NCBI GenBank assembly: GCA_963592135.1
Contig: CAVAVP010000032.1
Span: 1-24,418, forward strand
Direction: 5' to 3'
Length of the DNA stretch: 24,418 bases
From: UBA3700 sp963592135
GTDB taxonomy: Bacteria; Bacillota; Clostridia; Christensenellales; UBA3700
Position numbers and translations under genes: made by a program. Positions 7,596 through 13,499 of this stretch are shown piece by piece. The number at the start of each line of letters is the position of its first letter. The first letter of the stretch is position 1. The notes beneath the pieces were generated by a model. The model was not told the origin of the DNA, did not search any database, and saw only the letters and a program-made list of their open reading frames with translations.

Positions 7596-9869
7596 TTATT
7601 TGTCTAATACTTGGCAGCCTTTACAGCCTTTGCATTTATCTTTTTTATTCTTATAGATTATCAAAGCTACAACTGCAGCAATAATAGCTATAAAAATAAA
7701 GCATGTCCACCAGTAAGCACCGATTAAGTAAATCATCATTGCAACGATGTAAGATGTAGCCAACCAGAATATTAATGTTCCGTTAAATGACTTCTTTGAT
7801 GGAAGTTCAGCCTTGGCTGTAGCAACAGCAGCGAAGCATGGAATTGTTACCATATTGAAAGCAACGAATGCAAGAAGTCCTGGAATATCTATACCTGTAG
7901 CTGTTATCATTTGAACAACTGAATCAATACCTTCTAATGCTTCATCTGCTTCAAATCCAGCAGTAATACAAGCAGCTAGAGTTGCGAATGTAGCAATAAC
8001 ATTCTCTTTTGCAATTAAACCTGTTACGGCAGCTACAACGAATACCCATCCCCATTCTCCAAGTTGAGAACCAAATCCAACTGGTGTAAAGAATGGTTGG
8101 AACAACTTACCAATACCGGCTAAGATAGAGTCGTTAATTTGTTCATCTTCAAGATAATGCCAAGCCCAGTCAAAGTGACTTATAAACCAAATTAAAATTG
8201 TTGAGGCAAGGATTATTGTAAATGCCTTCTTAACGAAGTGTTTTAACTTATCCCATAAGTGAATCATAAGATTCTTAAATTGTGGTACATGGTATGTAGG
8301 TAATTCCATAATAAATGGAGGTGTTTCACCCTTTAGTGATGTATTTCTCATCAAGATAACAGTAACTATAGCTGTAATAATACCAATTAAGTAGAATGCA
8401 TATGTAATTAAATCCGCATTACCAACACCAAATTGTTGTACGATACCACCAGCAACAGCAACTAGAATTGGAAGTTTAGCACCACATGAGAAGAATGGAA
8501 TAACTCTAACTGTTGCAGTTCTTTCTCTCTCGTCTGCTAATGTTCTTGTATTGATCATAGCTGGAACTGAACAACCAAATCCCATAATCATTGGCATAAA
8601 CGCACGTCCAGATAATCCAAACTTTCTAAAGATTCTATCTAGGATAAATGCAATACGTGCCATATATCCTGTATCTTCTAATATTGAGAAGAATAAGAAT
8701 AGAAGTAAGATTTGTGGTACGAAAGAAAGCACTGAGAACACACCTGCAAGTACACCATCAACAAGGAATCCTTGAACCCAAGCTGGAGATGACTCTAAAG
8801 CTCCTGCAACTAATTCAGATAAAGCGTCTGTAATGTTTGTTAAGAAACTTTGAAGAATAACACCTGGAGAGTTAATACCGGCATCTGTCCAGAATAGACC
8901 TTCAAACATTGTTCCTTCAAACGAAGGAGTTACATCAGTAAATAAACCACCTAAGAAGAATAGGTTTTCTGAGAATGTTAAGTGGAATATAGCAAATAAA
9001 ATTACTAAGAAAATAGGAATACCTGCCCACTTATTTGTTAAAACTTTATCTGCTTTATCTGATTTAGATTCTTTCTTATCATTATCTTTAACAGCTTTTG
9101 TTAATGCTGTAGAATAATTTGCTGAAATATATGAATATCTAGCATCTGCAACTAATGATTCAAAATCTGTTCCAAAAACATCATTTGTGAATTCCTTTTT
9201 AAATTCATCAACAACATGAACTGAATCTGGATGCATTTTTACTTCAATTTCATCATTTTCTACAAGTTTAATTGCATGGAATAAAGGATTTTTAACATGT
9301 TGACCTTCAAGCGCAATTTTTATATCTCCAATTAAATGAGCTAAAGCGCAATCTACAAGGACAGTTTTACCTTGTCTTGGCTTTGCTGAAATTTCAATAG
9401 CTTTATTCATTAAATCTTCAAGACCTTGTTCCTTTAATGCTGAAATAGCTACAACTGGAACGCCTAGTTCATTTTCTAGCTTCTTAGTATCAATTTTATC
9501 TCCGTTCTTTTCAACTTCATCCATCATATTTAATGCAATTACCATTGGAACATCTGTCTCTAAAAGTTGAGTTGTTAGATACAAGTTTCTCTCTAAGTTT
9601 GTAGCATCAATAATATTGATGATTGCATCTGGATTTTCATCCAAAACGTAATTTCTAGCTATAACTTCTTCTGGAGTATAAGGAGATAAAGAATAAATTC
9701 CTGGTAAATCTACAATAGCAACATTTTCTTTGCCCTTCTTGTAAACACCATCTCTTTTATCTACTGTAACACCTGGCCAGTTACCAACATGGGCAGTAGA
9801 ACCAGTAAGAGAGTTAAATAATGTTGTTTTACCACAGTTAGGATTTCCTGCTAGCGCAAAGTTTTTCAT
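7596..9869 (-). CDS. feoB: Ferrous iron transporter FeoB
   Basis: A 757-residue inner membrane Fe(II) transporter with an N-terminal G domain. G motifs are G1 GNPNCGKTT (8-16), G2 Thr35 in GVTV, G3 DLPG (54-57), G4 NMMD (114-117) and G5 SALK (143-146). A helical insertion domain follows, and then about ten membrane segments from residue 280 on. These contain the two Gate regions with conserved Cys, including GFGCSVPAM and FFSCGAKLP. The C-terminus ends in a basic, Cys-containing tail (KCKGCKGC), which could bind metal. GGAGG lies 7 bases before the ATG, and the start overlaps the feoA stop in TAATG, so feoA and feoB are coupled. Control is probably through the palindromes upstream of the first feoA. 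Confidence 0.97.
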   Translation of the reverse strand: MKNFALAGNPNCGKTTLFNSLTGSTAHVGNWPGVTVDKRDGVYKKGKENVAIVDLPGIYSLSPYTPEEVIARNYVLDENPDAIINIIDATNLERNLYLTTQLLETDVPMVIALNMMDEVEKNGDKIDTKKLENELGVPVVAISALKEQGLEDLMNKAIEISAKPRQGKTVLVDCALAHLIGDIKIALEGQHVKNPLFHAIKLVENDEIEVKMHPDSVHVVDEFKKEFTNDVFGTDFESLVADARYSYISANYSTALTKAVKDNDKKESKSDKADKVLTNKWAGIPIFLVILFAIFHLTFSENLFFLGGLFTDVTPSFEGTMFEGLFWTDAGINSPGVILQSFLTNITDALSELVAGALESSPAWVQGFLVDGVLAGVFSVLSFVPQILLLFLFFSILEDTGYMARIAFILDRIFRKFGLSGRAFMPMIMGFGCSVPAMINTRTLADERERTATVRVIPFFSCGAKLPILVAVAGGIVQQFGVGNADLITYAFYLIGIITAIVTVILMRNTSLKGETPPFIMELPTYHVPQFKNLMIHLWDKLKHFVKKAFTIILASTILIWFISHFDWAWHYLEDEQINDSILAGIGKLFQPFFTPVGFGSQLGEWGWVFVVAAVTGLIAKENVIATFATLAACITAGFEADEALEGIDSVVQMITATGIDIPGLLAFVAFNMVTIPCFAAVATAKAELPSKKSFNGTLIFWLATSYIVAMMIYLIGAYWWTCFIFIAIIAAVVALIIYKNKKDKCKGCKGCQVLDK

Positions 9870-10102
9870 TATTTCACCTCCATAACGACAGCATCTGCTT
9901 CTGTTTTTCTTAAGGATAATTCATATCCTCTAATTGTTACTTCAATTGGATCGCCAAGAGGTGCCTTTTTTCTTAAGTAAATTGGAGCCCCTGGTGTAAT
10001 ACCCATATCTAGTAAACGTCTTTTGATTTTGCTATCGGCATTATCTAGAGATTTAACTACTCCTTTTTCTCCGACTGCAAACGCACTAAGTTTTTTGATC
10101 AT
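9869..10102 (-). CDS. feoA: Ferrous iron transport protein FeoA (second copy, next to feoB)
   Basis: A small cytoplasmic SH3-like protein of 77 residues from the chosen start, thought to bind FeoB and tune its activity. Seen are LSAFAVGEKGVVKSL, the central RRLLDMGITPGAPIYL and the end DPIEVTIRGYELSLRKTEAD, all FeoA hallmarks (RLLDMG...G..I....PLGDPI). The longer frame begins at 10117. There ATGGAGG contains the ribosome binding site (GGAGG, 8 bases before the ATG at 10102), so the start at 10102 is preferred. It overlaps feoB by one base and follows the first feoA copy after a gap of about 23 bases. Confidence 0.93.
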   Translation of the reverse strand: MIKKLSAFAVGEKGVVKSLDNADSKIKRRLLDMGITPGAPIYLRKKAPLGDPIEVTIRGYELSLRKTEADAVVMEVK

Positions 10103-10125
10103 ATATTGATCCTCCATAATTATTA

Positions 10126-10338
10126 TTAACCAACTAAAATTTTTGTAGATAGATTTCTGTCTAAAGCGAGTTTAACTCCTTTAACTAAAACTATCGTAGA
10201 ACCAGCCTCTTTTGAAACAACAGTAATTTCCCCATTCTCAAGAATTCCTAAGTTGTTCAAATGAGTCTTTAGCTTTTCATCTGCCAAAATTTTCACTATC
10301 TTTAATGCTGTATCTTTTGGCGCTATTGCTATTGGCAT
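10126..10338 (-). CDS. feoA: FeoA domain protein (first gene of feo operon)
   Basis: A 70-residue FeoA-like protein from the chosen start, beginning MPIAIAPKDTALKIVKI and ending with a strand-rich EITVVSKEAGSTIVLVKGVKLALDR. It fits the FeoA fold (LNNLGILENGEI corresponds to RLLDMGITPG) but is more diverged than its neighbour. The frame is open up to an ATG at 10377. That start lacks a ribosome binding site and lies close to the palindromes, while the ATG at 10338 has AAGGAAG 8 bases upstream. The protein may form a complex with FeoB together with the second FeoA, as in other tandem feoA operons. Confidence 0.85.
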   Translation of the reverse strand: MPIAIAPKDTALKIVKILADEKLKTHLNNLGILENGEITVVSKEAGSTIVLVKGVKLALDRNLSTKILVG

Positions 10339-10383
10339 ATCTTTCACTTCCTTCTTTATTAATACAATATTATTCATGTTTTA

Positions 10384-10401
10384 TGTTCGTTCAACCGAAC
10401 A
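10384..10401. promoter_or_regulatory. Palindrome 1, candidate metalloregulator operator
   Basis: Perfect inverted repeat TGTTCG-N6-CGAACA in the feoA leader. Its core, GTTCG-N6-CGAAC, is the same as that of palindrome 2, whose centre is 34 bp away. It lies about 40-57 bases downstream of the predicted start of transcription. Confidence 0.6.
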
Positions 10402-10416
10402 ATATTTCTAAAATTT

Positions 10417-10436
10417 AAGTTCGACAATCCGAACTT
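10417..10436. promoter_or_regulatory. Palindrome 2, candidate metalloregulator operator
   Basis: Perfect inverted repeat AAGTTCG-N6-CGAACTT, 7-bp arms, located at about +5 to +24 from the predicted feoA transcription start, where a bound repressor would block initiation or early elongation. The adjacent DtxR-type gene is the obvious candidate to bind it; this is inferred, not shown. Confidence 0.65.
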
Positions 10437-10446
10437 TTACACTAAA

Positions 10447-10475
10447 ATAATACTCTTAGCCTTTGTAGGTGTCAA
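10447..10475 (-). promoter_or_regulatory. Main promoter of the feo operon
   Basis: On the minus strand a perfect -35 TTGACA (10470-10475) is 17 bases from -10 TATTAT (10447-10452), beginning 14 bases after the regulator stop codon. Transcription should start near 10440. A weaker pair, TTGTCG (10422-10427) and TATTGT (10399-10404), also 17 bases apart, lies inside the palindromes and could be a second promoter. Confidence 0.72.
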
Positions 10476-10488
10476 GAGTTTCAAACAA

Positions 10489-10848
10489 TTATTTTACATG
10501 TTTTTTTATTGCATTAAATGTTTCGTCTGAAATTATGTGTTCAATTTTGCACGCATCTTTTTCAGCAATCTCTGATTCTACCCCAAGTTTTATAAAAGCT
10601 TTGGTCAAAATTGTATGTTTTTCAAAAATATGTTTAGCAACTTCTTCGCCTTTTTCAGTTAAGGTTATTAAACCATCTTTGCCCACTTCAACATATCCAT
10701 TATTCTTTAGATTTTTTATACCTTCAGATACACTAGATTTTGCAAAACCCATAGTATTTACTAAATCTACAGATCTAACATTGCCGTTTTTTTGTCTTAT
10801 TTCTAGTATATTTTCTAGATACATCTCGCCAGATTCATAAATATTCAC
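10489..10848 (-). CDS. DtxR/MntR-family metal-dependent transcriptional regulator, short form
   Basis: A 119-residue repressor lacking the C-terminal SH3 domain of DtxR/IdeR, so of MntR-like size. The winged helix-turn-helix spans about 5-65 (recognition region GFAKSSVSEGIKNL, 34-47; wing LITLTEKG, 60-67), followed by the dimerisation helices. Aligned by eye with DtxR, the primary-site ligands are Met9 (in EMYLENI), Cys100, Glu103 and His104 (in DACKIEH). MntR has Asp and Glu at the Met and Cys places. This suggests Fe(II) rather than Mn(II). His78 is kept, but the DtxR ancillary Glu83 is Thr82 here. The start is GTG, overlapping the upstream TGA as GTGA, with AGGAGG 7 bases before it. It precedes the feo operon on the same strand and probably controls it through the palindromes at 10384-10436. 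Confidence 0.9.
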   Translation of the reverse strand: MNIYESGEMYLENILEIRQKNGNVRSVDLVNTMGFAKSSVSEGIKNLKNNGYVEVGKDGLITLTEKGEEVAKHIFEKHTILTKAFIKLGVESEIAEKDACKIEHIISDETFNAIKKHVK

Positions 10849-11561
10849 AACTTGTCCTCCTTTTTATTATTTTCATCATCTAACATTTTAATTTTAATCT
10901 CAATTTTGTTTAATTTCAATTCTAATTCACCGGCTCTATCTAATTCTTTTTCTTGCTTATTTTCCTTTTCACAAAGTTTTAAATAAATATCCATAACTCT
11001 TGCTCTATTGTATCTTTGAATCAGTATAAATGGAACATCAGCAATAAGCGATACTATAATTGATGCAAGTAAAAATGTCCAAAGCCATTTATAAACCAAT
11101 GGATAAAAAGCAATAAACGCAAAGAATATTCCAAGTATTGAATTTGCAGTGTGAGTAATTTCAGCAGATATATTGTATCTTAAGACCTGGCTTACTTTGT
11201 TTATATCCTTCATGTCTGAAATTTTTAAAATAAAGTGATTTCTATTCCAAGCAGGAACCCTATCTTTCCATTTTTTTATTTTAAATACTTTTTCATAGAA
11301 TAATGCCTCTTTTTTAGAGACTTTCCACCTTTTTAATTTAAGTCTTAAAACGGGCCTAAAAAATCCAACAATTTGCCCCATTATTGGTCTATATGTTATA
11401 TGCCATGCAAAGAAGCCCATTCCAACTAAAGATAAAAGCCACCCCTCTTCATCAAATCCATTAACAATGCAATATATAACTATCACTAAGACAGAAATGT
11501 CAAAAAATATTAGAAGTGGAAATACAACTTTTATTACTGTTGAGACTTTTTCTTTATTCAT
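10845..11561 (-). CDS. CrtO-like (glycosyl-4,4'-diaponeurosporenoate acyltransferase family) membrane protein
   Basis: A 238-residue membrane protein with hydrophobic segments near 7-33, 40-55 and a pair about 138-180. The signature stretch is KIKKWKDRVPAWN, then a conserved AEITHTAN, and IQRYNRARVM after the last helix. Together these match the CrtO acyltransferase family, known from staphyloxanthin synthesis. No other carotenoid gene is nearby, so the real substrate is unknown; a lipid or glycolipid is possible. A charged coiled-coil-like tail (many Glu, Lys) follows. The open frame extends to a TTG at 11606. However, the -10 at 11578-11583 covers the next ATG (11579), and AAAAAGG precedes the ATG at 11561, so that start is chosen. 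The stop overlaps dtxR (GTGA). Confidence 0.7.
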   Translation of the reverse strand: MNKEKVSTVIKVVFPLLIFFDISVLVIVIYCIVNGFDEEGWLLSLVGMGFFAWHITYRPIMGQIVGFFRPVLRLKLKRWKVSKKEALFYEKVFKIKKWKDRVPAWNRNHFILKISDMKDINKVSQVLRYNISAEITHTANSILGIFFAFIAFYPLVYKWLWTFLLASIIVSLIADVPFILIQRYNRARVMDIYLKLCEKENKQEKELDRAGELELKLNKIEIKIKMLDDENNKKEDKL

Positions 11562-11577
11562 AATTAAAACCTTTTTC

Positions 11578-11606
11578 ATTATCGCACAAGAAAACCTACA
11601 ATTCAA
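11578..11606 (-). promoter_or_regulatory. Promoter of the crtO-like/dtxR unit
   Basis: On the minus strand, -35 TTGAAT (11601-11606) and -10 GATAAT (11578-11583) are 17 bases apart. Transcription would start about 10 bases upstream of the ATG at 11561, leaving just room for AAAAAGG. Confidence 0.6.
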
Positions 11607-11687
11607 ATAATAAAATTTTACTTTAATTTTTCAATTAATTATGACCATAAACTTTCAAGTTATATTACTTTATATTTTTTCTTTATT

Positions 11688-11706
11688 TTAACTACTCTGT
11701 AGTTAA
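11688..11706 (+). promoter_or_regulatory. Palindrome/hairpin upstream of the ilv promoter
   Basis: Perfect 8-bp arms TTAACTAC and GTAGTTAA around the loop TCT, followed on the plus strand by TTTTTCTTTT, so it has the shape of a weak AT-rich terminator. It may shield the operon from upstream transcription or be a protein binding site. No gene on the plus strand ends here. Confidence 0.4.
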
Positions 11707-11721
11707 TTTTTCTTTTAAATT

Positions 11722-11788
11722 TTGCAATTATTTGTTGCAATTTTTATCAAATTTTGCAATTTTTCCGATATATCTAATTGTCGCAATC
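11722..11788. repeat. TTGCAATT repeats upstream of the ilv operon
   Basis: Three exact copies of TTGCAATT (11722-11729, 11735-11742, 11754-11761) and one variant TCGCAATC (11781-11788) lie within 67 bases. The core TTGCAA is its own reverse complement. The 13-base unit AAATTTTGCAATT occurs twice (ending at 11729 and 11761). They sit about 50-115 bases before the predicted ilv transcription start. This is a candidate regulator-binding region in an otherwise featureless AT-rich spacer. Confidence 0.45.
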
Positions 11789-11799
11789 TAACAAATAAC

Positions 11800-11829
11800 T
11801 TGACAATACATTATTACTGCTATTATTAT
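11800..11829 (+). promoter_or_regulatory. Promoter of the ilv/leu operon
   Basis: Perfect -35 TTGACA (11800-11805) and -10 TATTAT (11824-11829), 18 bases apart; an overlapping TATTAT at 11821-11826 would give 15. Transcription would start near 11836. The short leader leaves no room for a T-box or a transcribed attenuator. Confidence 0.68.
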
Positions 11830-11882
11830 TTTTACTTGATATATTATATTTTATGCGTATACAAAAGGATGGTACAAAAAAA

Positions 11883-13079
11883 ATGATGTCATTAGAAAAA
11901 ATTTACCAAGCAAAAGAGGTCTTAAAAGACGTAGTTAGAAAGACGCTTATTGTAAAAGCAAAAGGTGTCACAGATAATTGTGAACTTTACTTAAAACCAG
12001 AGTGCCTTCAAAACACAGGTTCATTCAAATTACGTGGATCTGGTTATCGTATCGCTATGCTATCTCCAGAAGAGAAAGCTCGTGGTGTCATAGCATGCTC
12101 TGCTGGAAACCATGCTCAAGGTGTTGCTCTTGCTGCACAAAAAGCTGGCATTAAAGCTGTCATTTGCTTGCCAGATGGCGCTCCTATATCTAAAGTTGAA
12201 GCTACAAAGTCTTATGGGGCTGAAGTTGTTTTAGTTCCAGGAGTATATGACGATGCATTTAATAAAGCACTTGAACTTAAAGACAAGTTTGGATATACAT
12301 TTGTTCACCCATTTGACGATGAAGATGTTATTGCAGGACAAGGAACAATCGCTCTTGAAATTTTAGACGAAATGCCAGATTTAGATGCTGTTATAGTTCC
12401 AATCGGTGGTGGTGGTTTAATTGCCGGCATTGCCTATGCAATAAAGAAGTTAAGACCTTCTGTTAAAGTTTATGGAGTTCAAGCAGCCGGCGCACCTTCA
12501 ATGTACAACTCAATAAAAGCAGGCAAAATCTCTACACTAGATTCTGTATCAACAATAGCTGATGGTATTTCAGTAAAGACTCCAGGAAATAACACCTTTA
12601 ATTTAATTAACAAGTATGTTGACGATATCGCTGTTGTAACAGAAGACGAAATTGCTGCTGCTATTCTTGCTTTAATTGAAAAGCAAAAAATGGTATCAGA
12701 AGGAGCAGGAGCTGTTTCAGTAGCTGCTGCCATGTTCAATAAATTCCCTATCCAAGGAAAGAAAGTTGTTTCAGTAGTTTCAGGTGGTAATATCGATGTT
12801 TCAATTCTATCTAGAGTTATTGAAAGAGGTTTACAAAAATCTGGCAGAAAAACAAGCTTGTTAATCGAACTTGTAGATAAACCAGGACAATTAAAAGATG
12901 TTTCTAGAATTATTGCTGATTGTGGTGGTAACGTTACATCCGTTCATCACGAAAGATCTTCCGAAACAGCATCAATTAACGGATGCTACTTAAGGATTTC
13001 CGTTGAAACTAGAAACCAAGAACATATACAAGAAATAATTGGAGCCCTAAAAAAAGAAGGGTTTAATATCAAACAATAG
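11883..13079 (+). CDS. ilvA: Threonine ammonia-lyase (threonine dehydratase)
   Basis: A PLP enzyme of 398 residues that deaminates threonine to 2-oxobutyrate, the first step of isoleucine synthesis. The PLP lysine is in NTGSFKLRGS, the phosphate-binding glycine loop is PIGGGGLIAGIA, and the C-terminal 75 residues form a single ACT domain (LLIELVDKPGQLKDVSRII). This is the one-ACT, roughly 400-residue form. It is shorter than the E. coli biosynthetic enzyme with two ACT-like repeats, but its operon position marks it as biosynthetic. The open frame begins at 11853. That ATG has no ribosome binding site, while GGATGG precedes the double ATG at 11883/11886, where family homology (SLEKIYQAKEVL) also begins. 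Feedback by isoleucine or valine through the ACT domain is likely. It is the first gene of the operon. Confidence 0.93.
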   Translation: MMSLEKIYQAKEVLKDVVRKTLIVKAKGVTDNCELYLKPECLQNTGSFKLRGSGYRIAMLSPEEKARGVIACSAGNHAQGVALAAQKAGIKAVICLPDGAPISKVEATKSYGAEVVLVPGVYDDAFNKALELKDKFGYTFVHPFDDEDVIAGQGTIALEILDEMPDLDAVIVPIGGGGLIAGIAYAIKKLRPSVKVYGVQAAGAPSMYNSIKAGKISTLDSVSTIADGISVKTPGNNTFNLINKYVDDIAVVTEDEIAAAILALIEKQKMVSEGAGAVSVAAAMFNKFPIQGKKVVSVVSGGNIDVSILSRVIERGLQKSGRKTSLLIELVDKPGQLKDVSRIIADCGGNVTSVHHERSSETASINGCYLRISVETRNQEHIQEIIGALKKEGFNIKQ

Positions 13080-13091
13080 GAGAAAACTAAA

Positions 13092-13469
13092 ATGAGTAAA
13101 GAAGTAATTTACACAAAACAAGCACCAGATGCAATAGGACCATATTCACAAGCAATTTGCGTAGGTAACTTAGTTTTCACATCTGGTCAAATCGCTATCA
13201 ACCCTAAAACAAATACGGTTGAAGCTAAAACAATTGAAGAACAAACTGAACAAGTTTGTAAAAATCTATCTGAAATCCTGAAGGCCGCTGGTACTTCGCT
13301 CGATAACGCAATTAAAACAATATGCTTTTTACAAAATATGAGCGATTTCGCAGCCTTCAACGGAATATATGGAAAATATTTCACATCAAAGCCAGCAAGA
13401 TCTTGCGTAGCTGTACGTGAATTACCAAAAGGTGTTCTAGTTGAAGTCGAAGTTATCGCTGAAAAATAA
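13092..13469 (+). CDS. ridA: RidA-family reactive intermediate (enamine/imine) deaminase
   Basis: A 125-residue small trimeric enzyme that hydrolyses the enamine/imine products released by PLP dehydratases such as IlvA, giving 2-oxo acids and ammonia and protecting other PLP enzymes. Family marks are GPYSQAICVGNLVFTSGQI near the start and ARSCVAVRELPKGVLVEVEVIA at the end, with the carboxylate-binding Arg in ARSCV and the catalytic-type Glu in VEVEVIA. The gene begins 12 bases after ilvA, its ribosome binding site (AGGAG) overlapping the ilvA stop codon. Placement directly after ilvA links it to the intermediates made by its neighbour. Confidence 0.95.
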   Translation: MSKEVIYTKQAPDAIGPYSQAICVGNLVFTSGQIAINPKTNTVEAKTIEEQTEQVCKNLSEILKAAGTSLDNAIKTICFLQNMSDFAAFNGIYGKYFTSKPARSCVAVRELPKGVLVEVEVIAEK

Positions 13470-13499
13470 CATTAACGACAAAACTAGGAGAAAATTAAA

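Noticed and set aside
7422..7607. Plus-strand 61-codon frame over the end of the feo unit
   Set aside because: It is the antisense shadow of the FeoB-associated Cys-rich gene at 7398-7577, with a repetitive Thr/Ala/Tyr/Asn composition and no ribosome binding site.
10451..10478. Stem-like repeat ACTCTT...AAGAGT after the dtxR stop, a possible terminator
   Set aside because: The stem is interrupted and lacks a proper T-run. The arms coincide with the -35 and the spacer of the feo promoter, which explains the sequence better.
11641..11691. A 17-codon plus-strand frame (16 residues and stop) rich in Ile, Leu and Val upstream of ilvA, like an attenuation leader peptide, ending at a hairpin
   Set aside because: It has no ribosome binding site or promoter, and Ile/Leu codons are common by chance in AT-rich DNA. 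Its stop lies in the hairpin arm, which gives the wrong logic for attenuation, and the strong ilv promoter starts downstream of it.
11836..11882. T-box or other riboswitch leader expected for a branched-chain amino acid operon
   Set aside because: Only about 47 bases separate the predicted transcription start from the ATG, and no specifier, T-box sequence or terminator/antiterminator pair is present.
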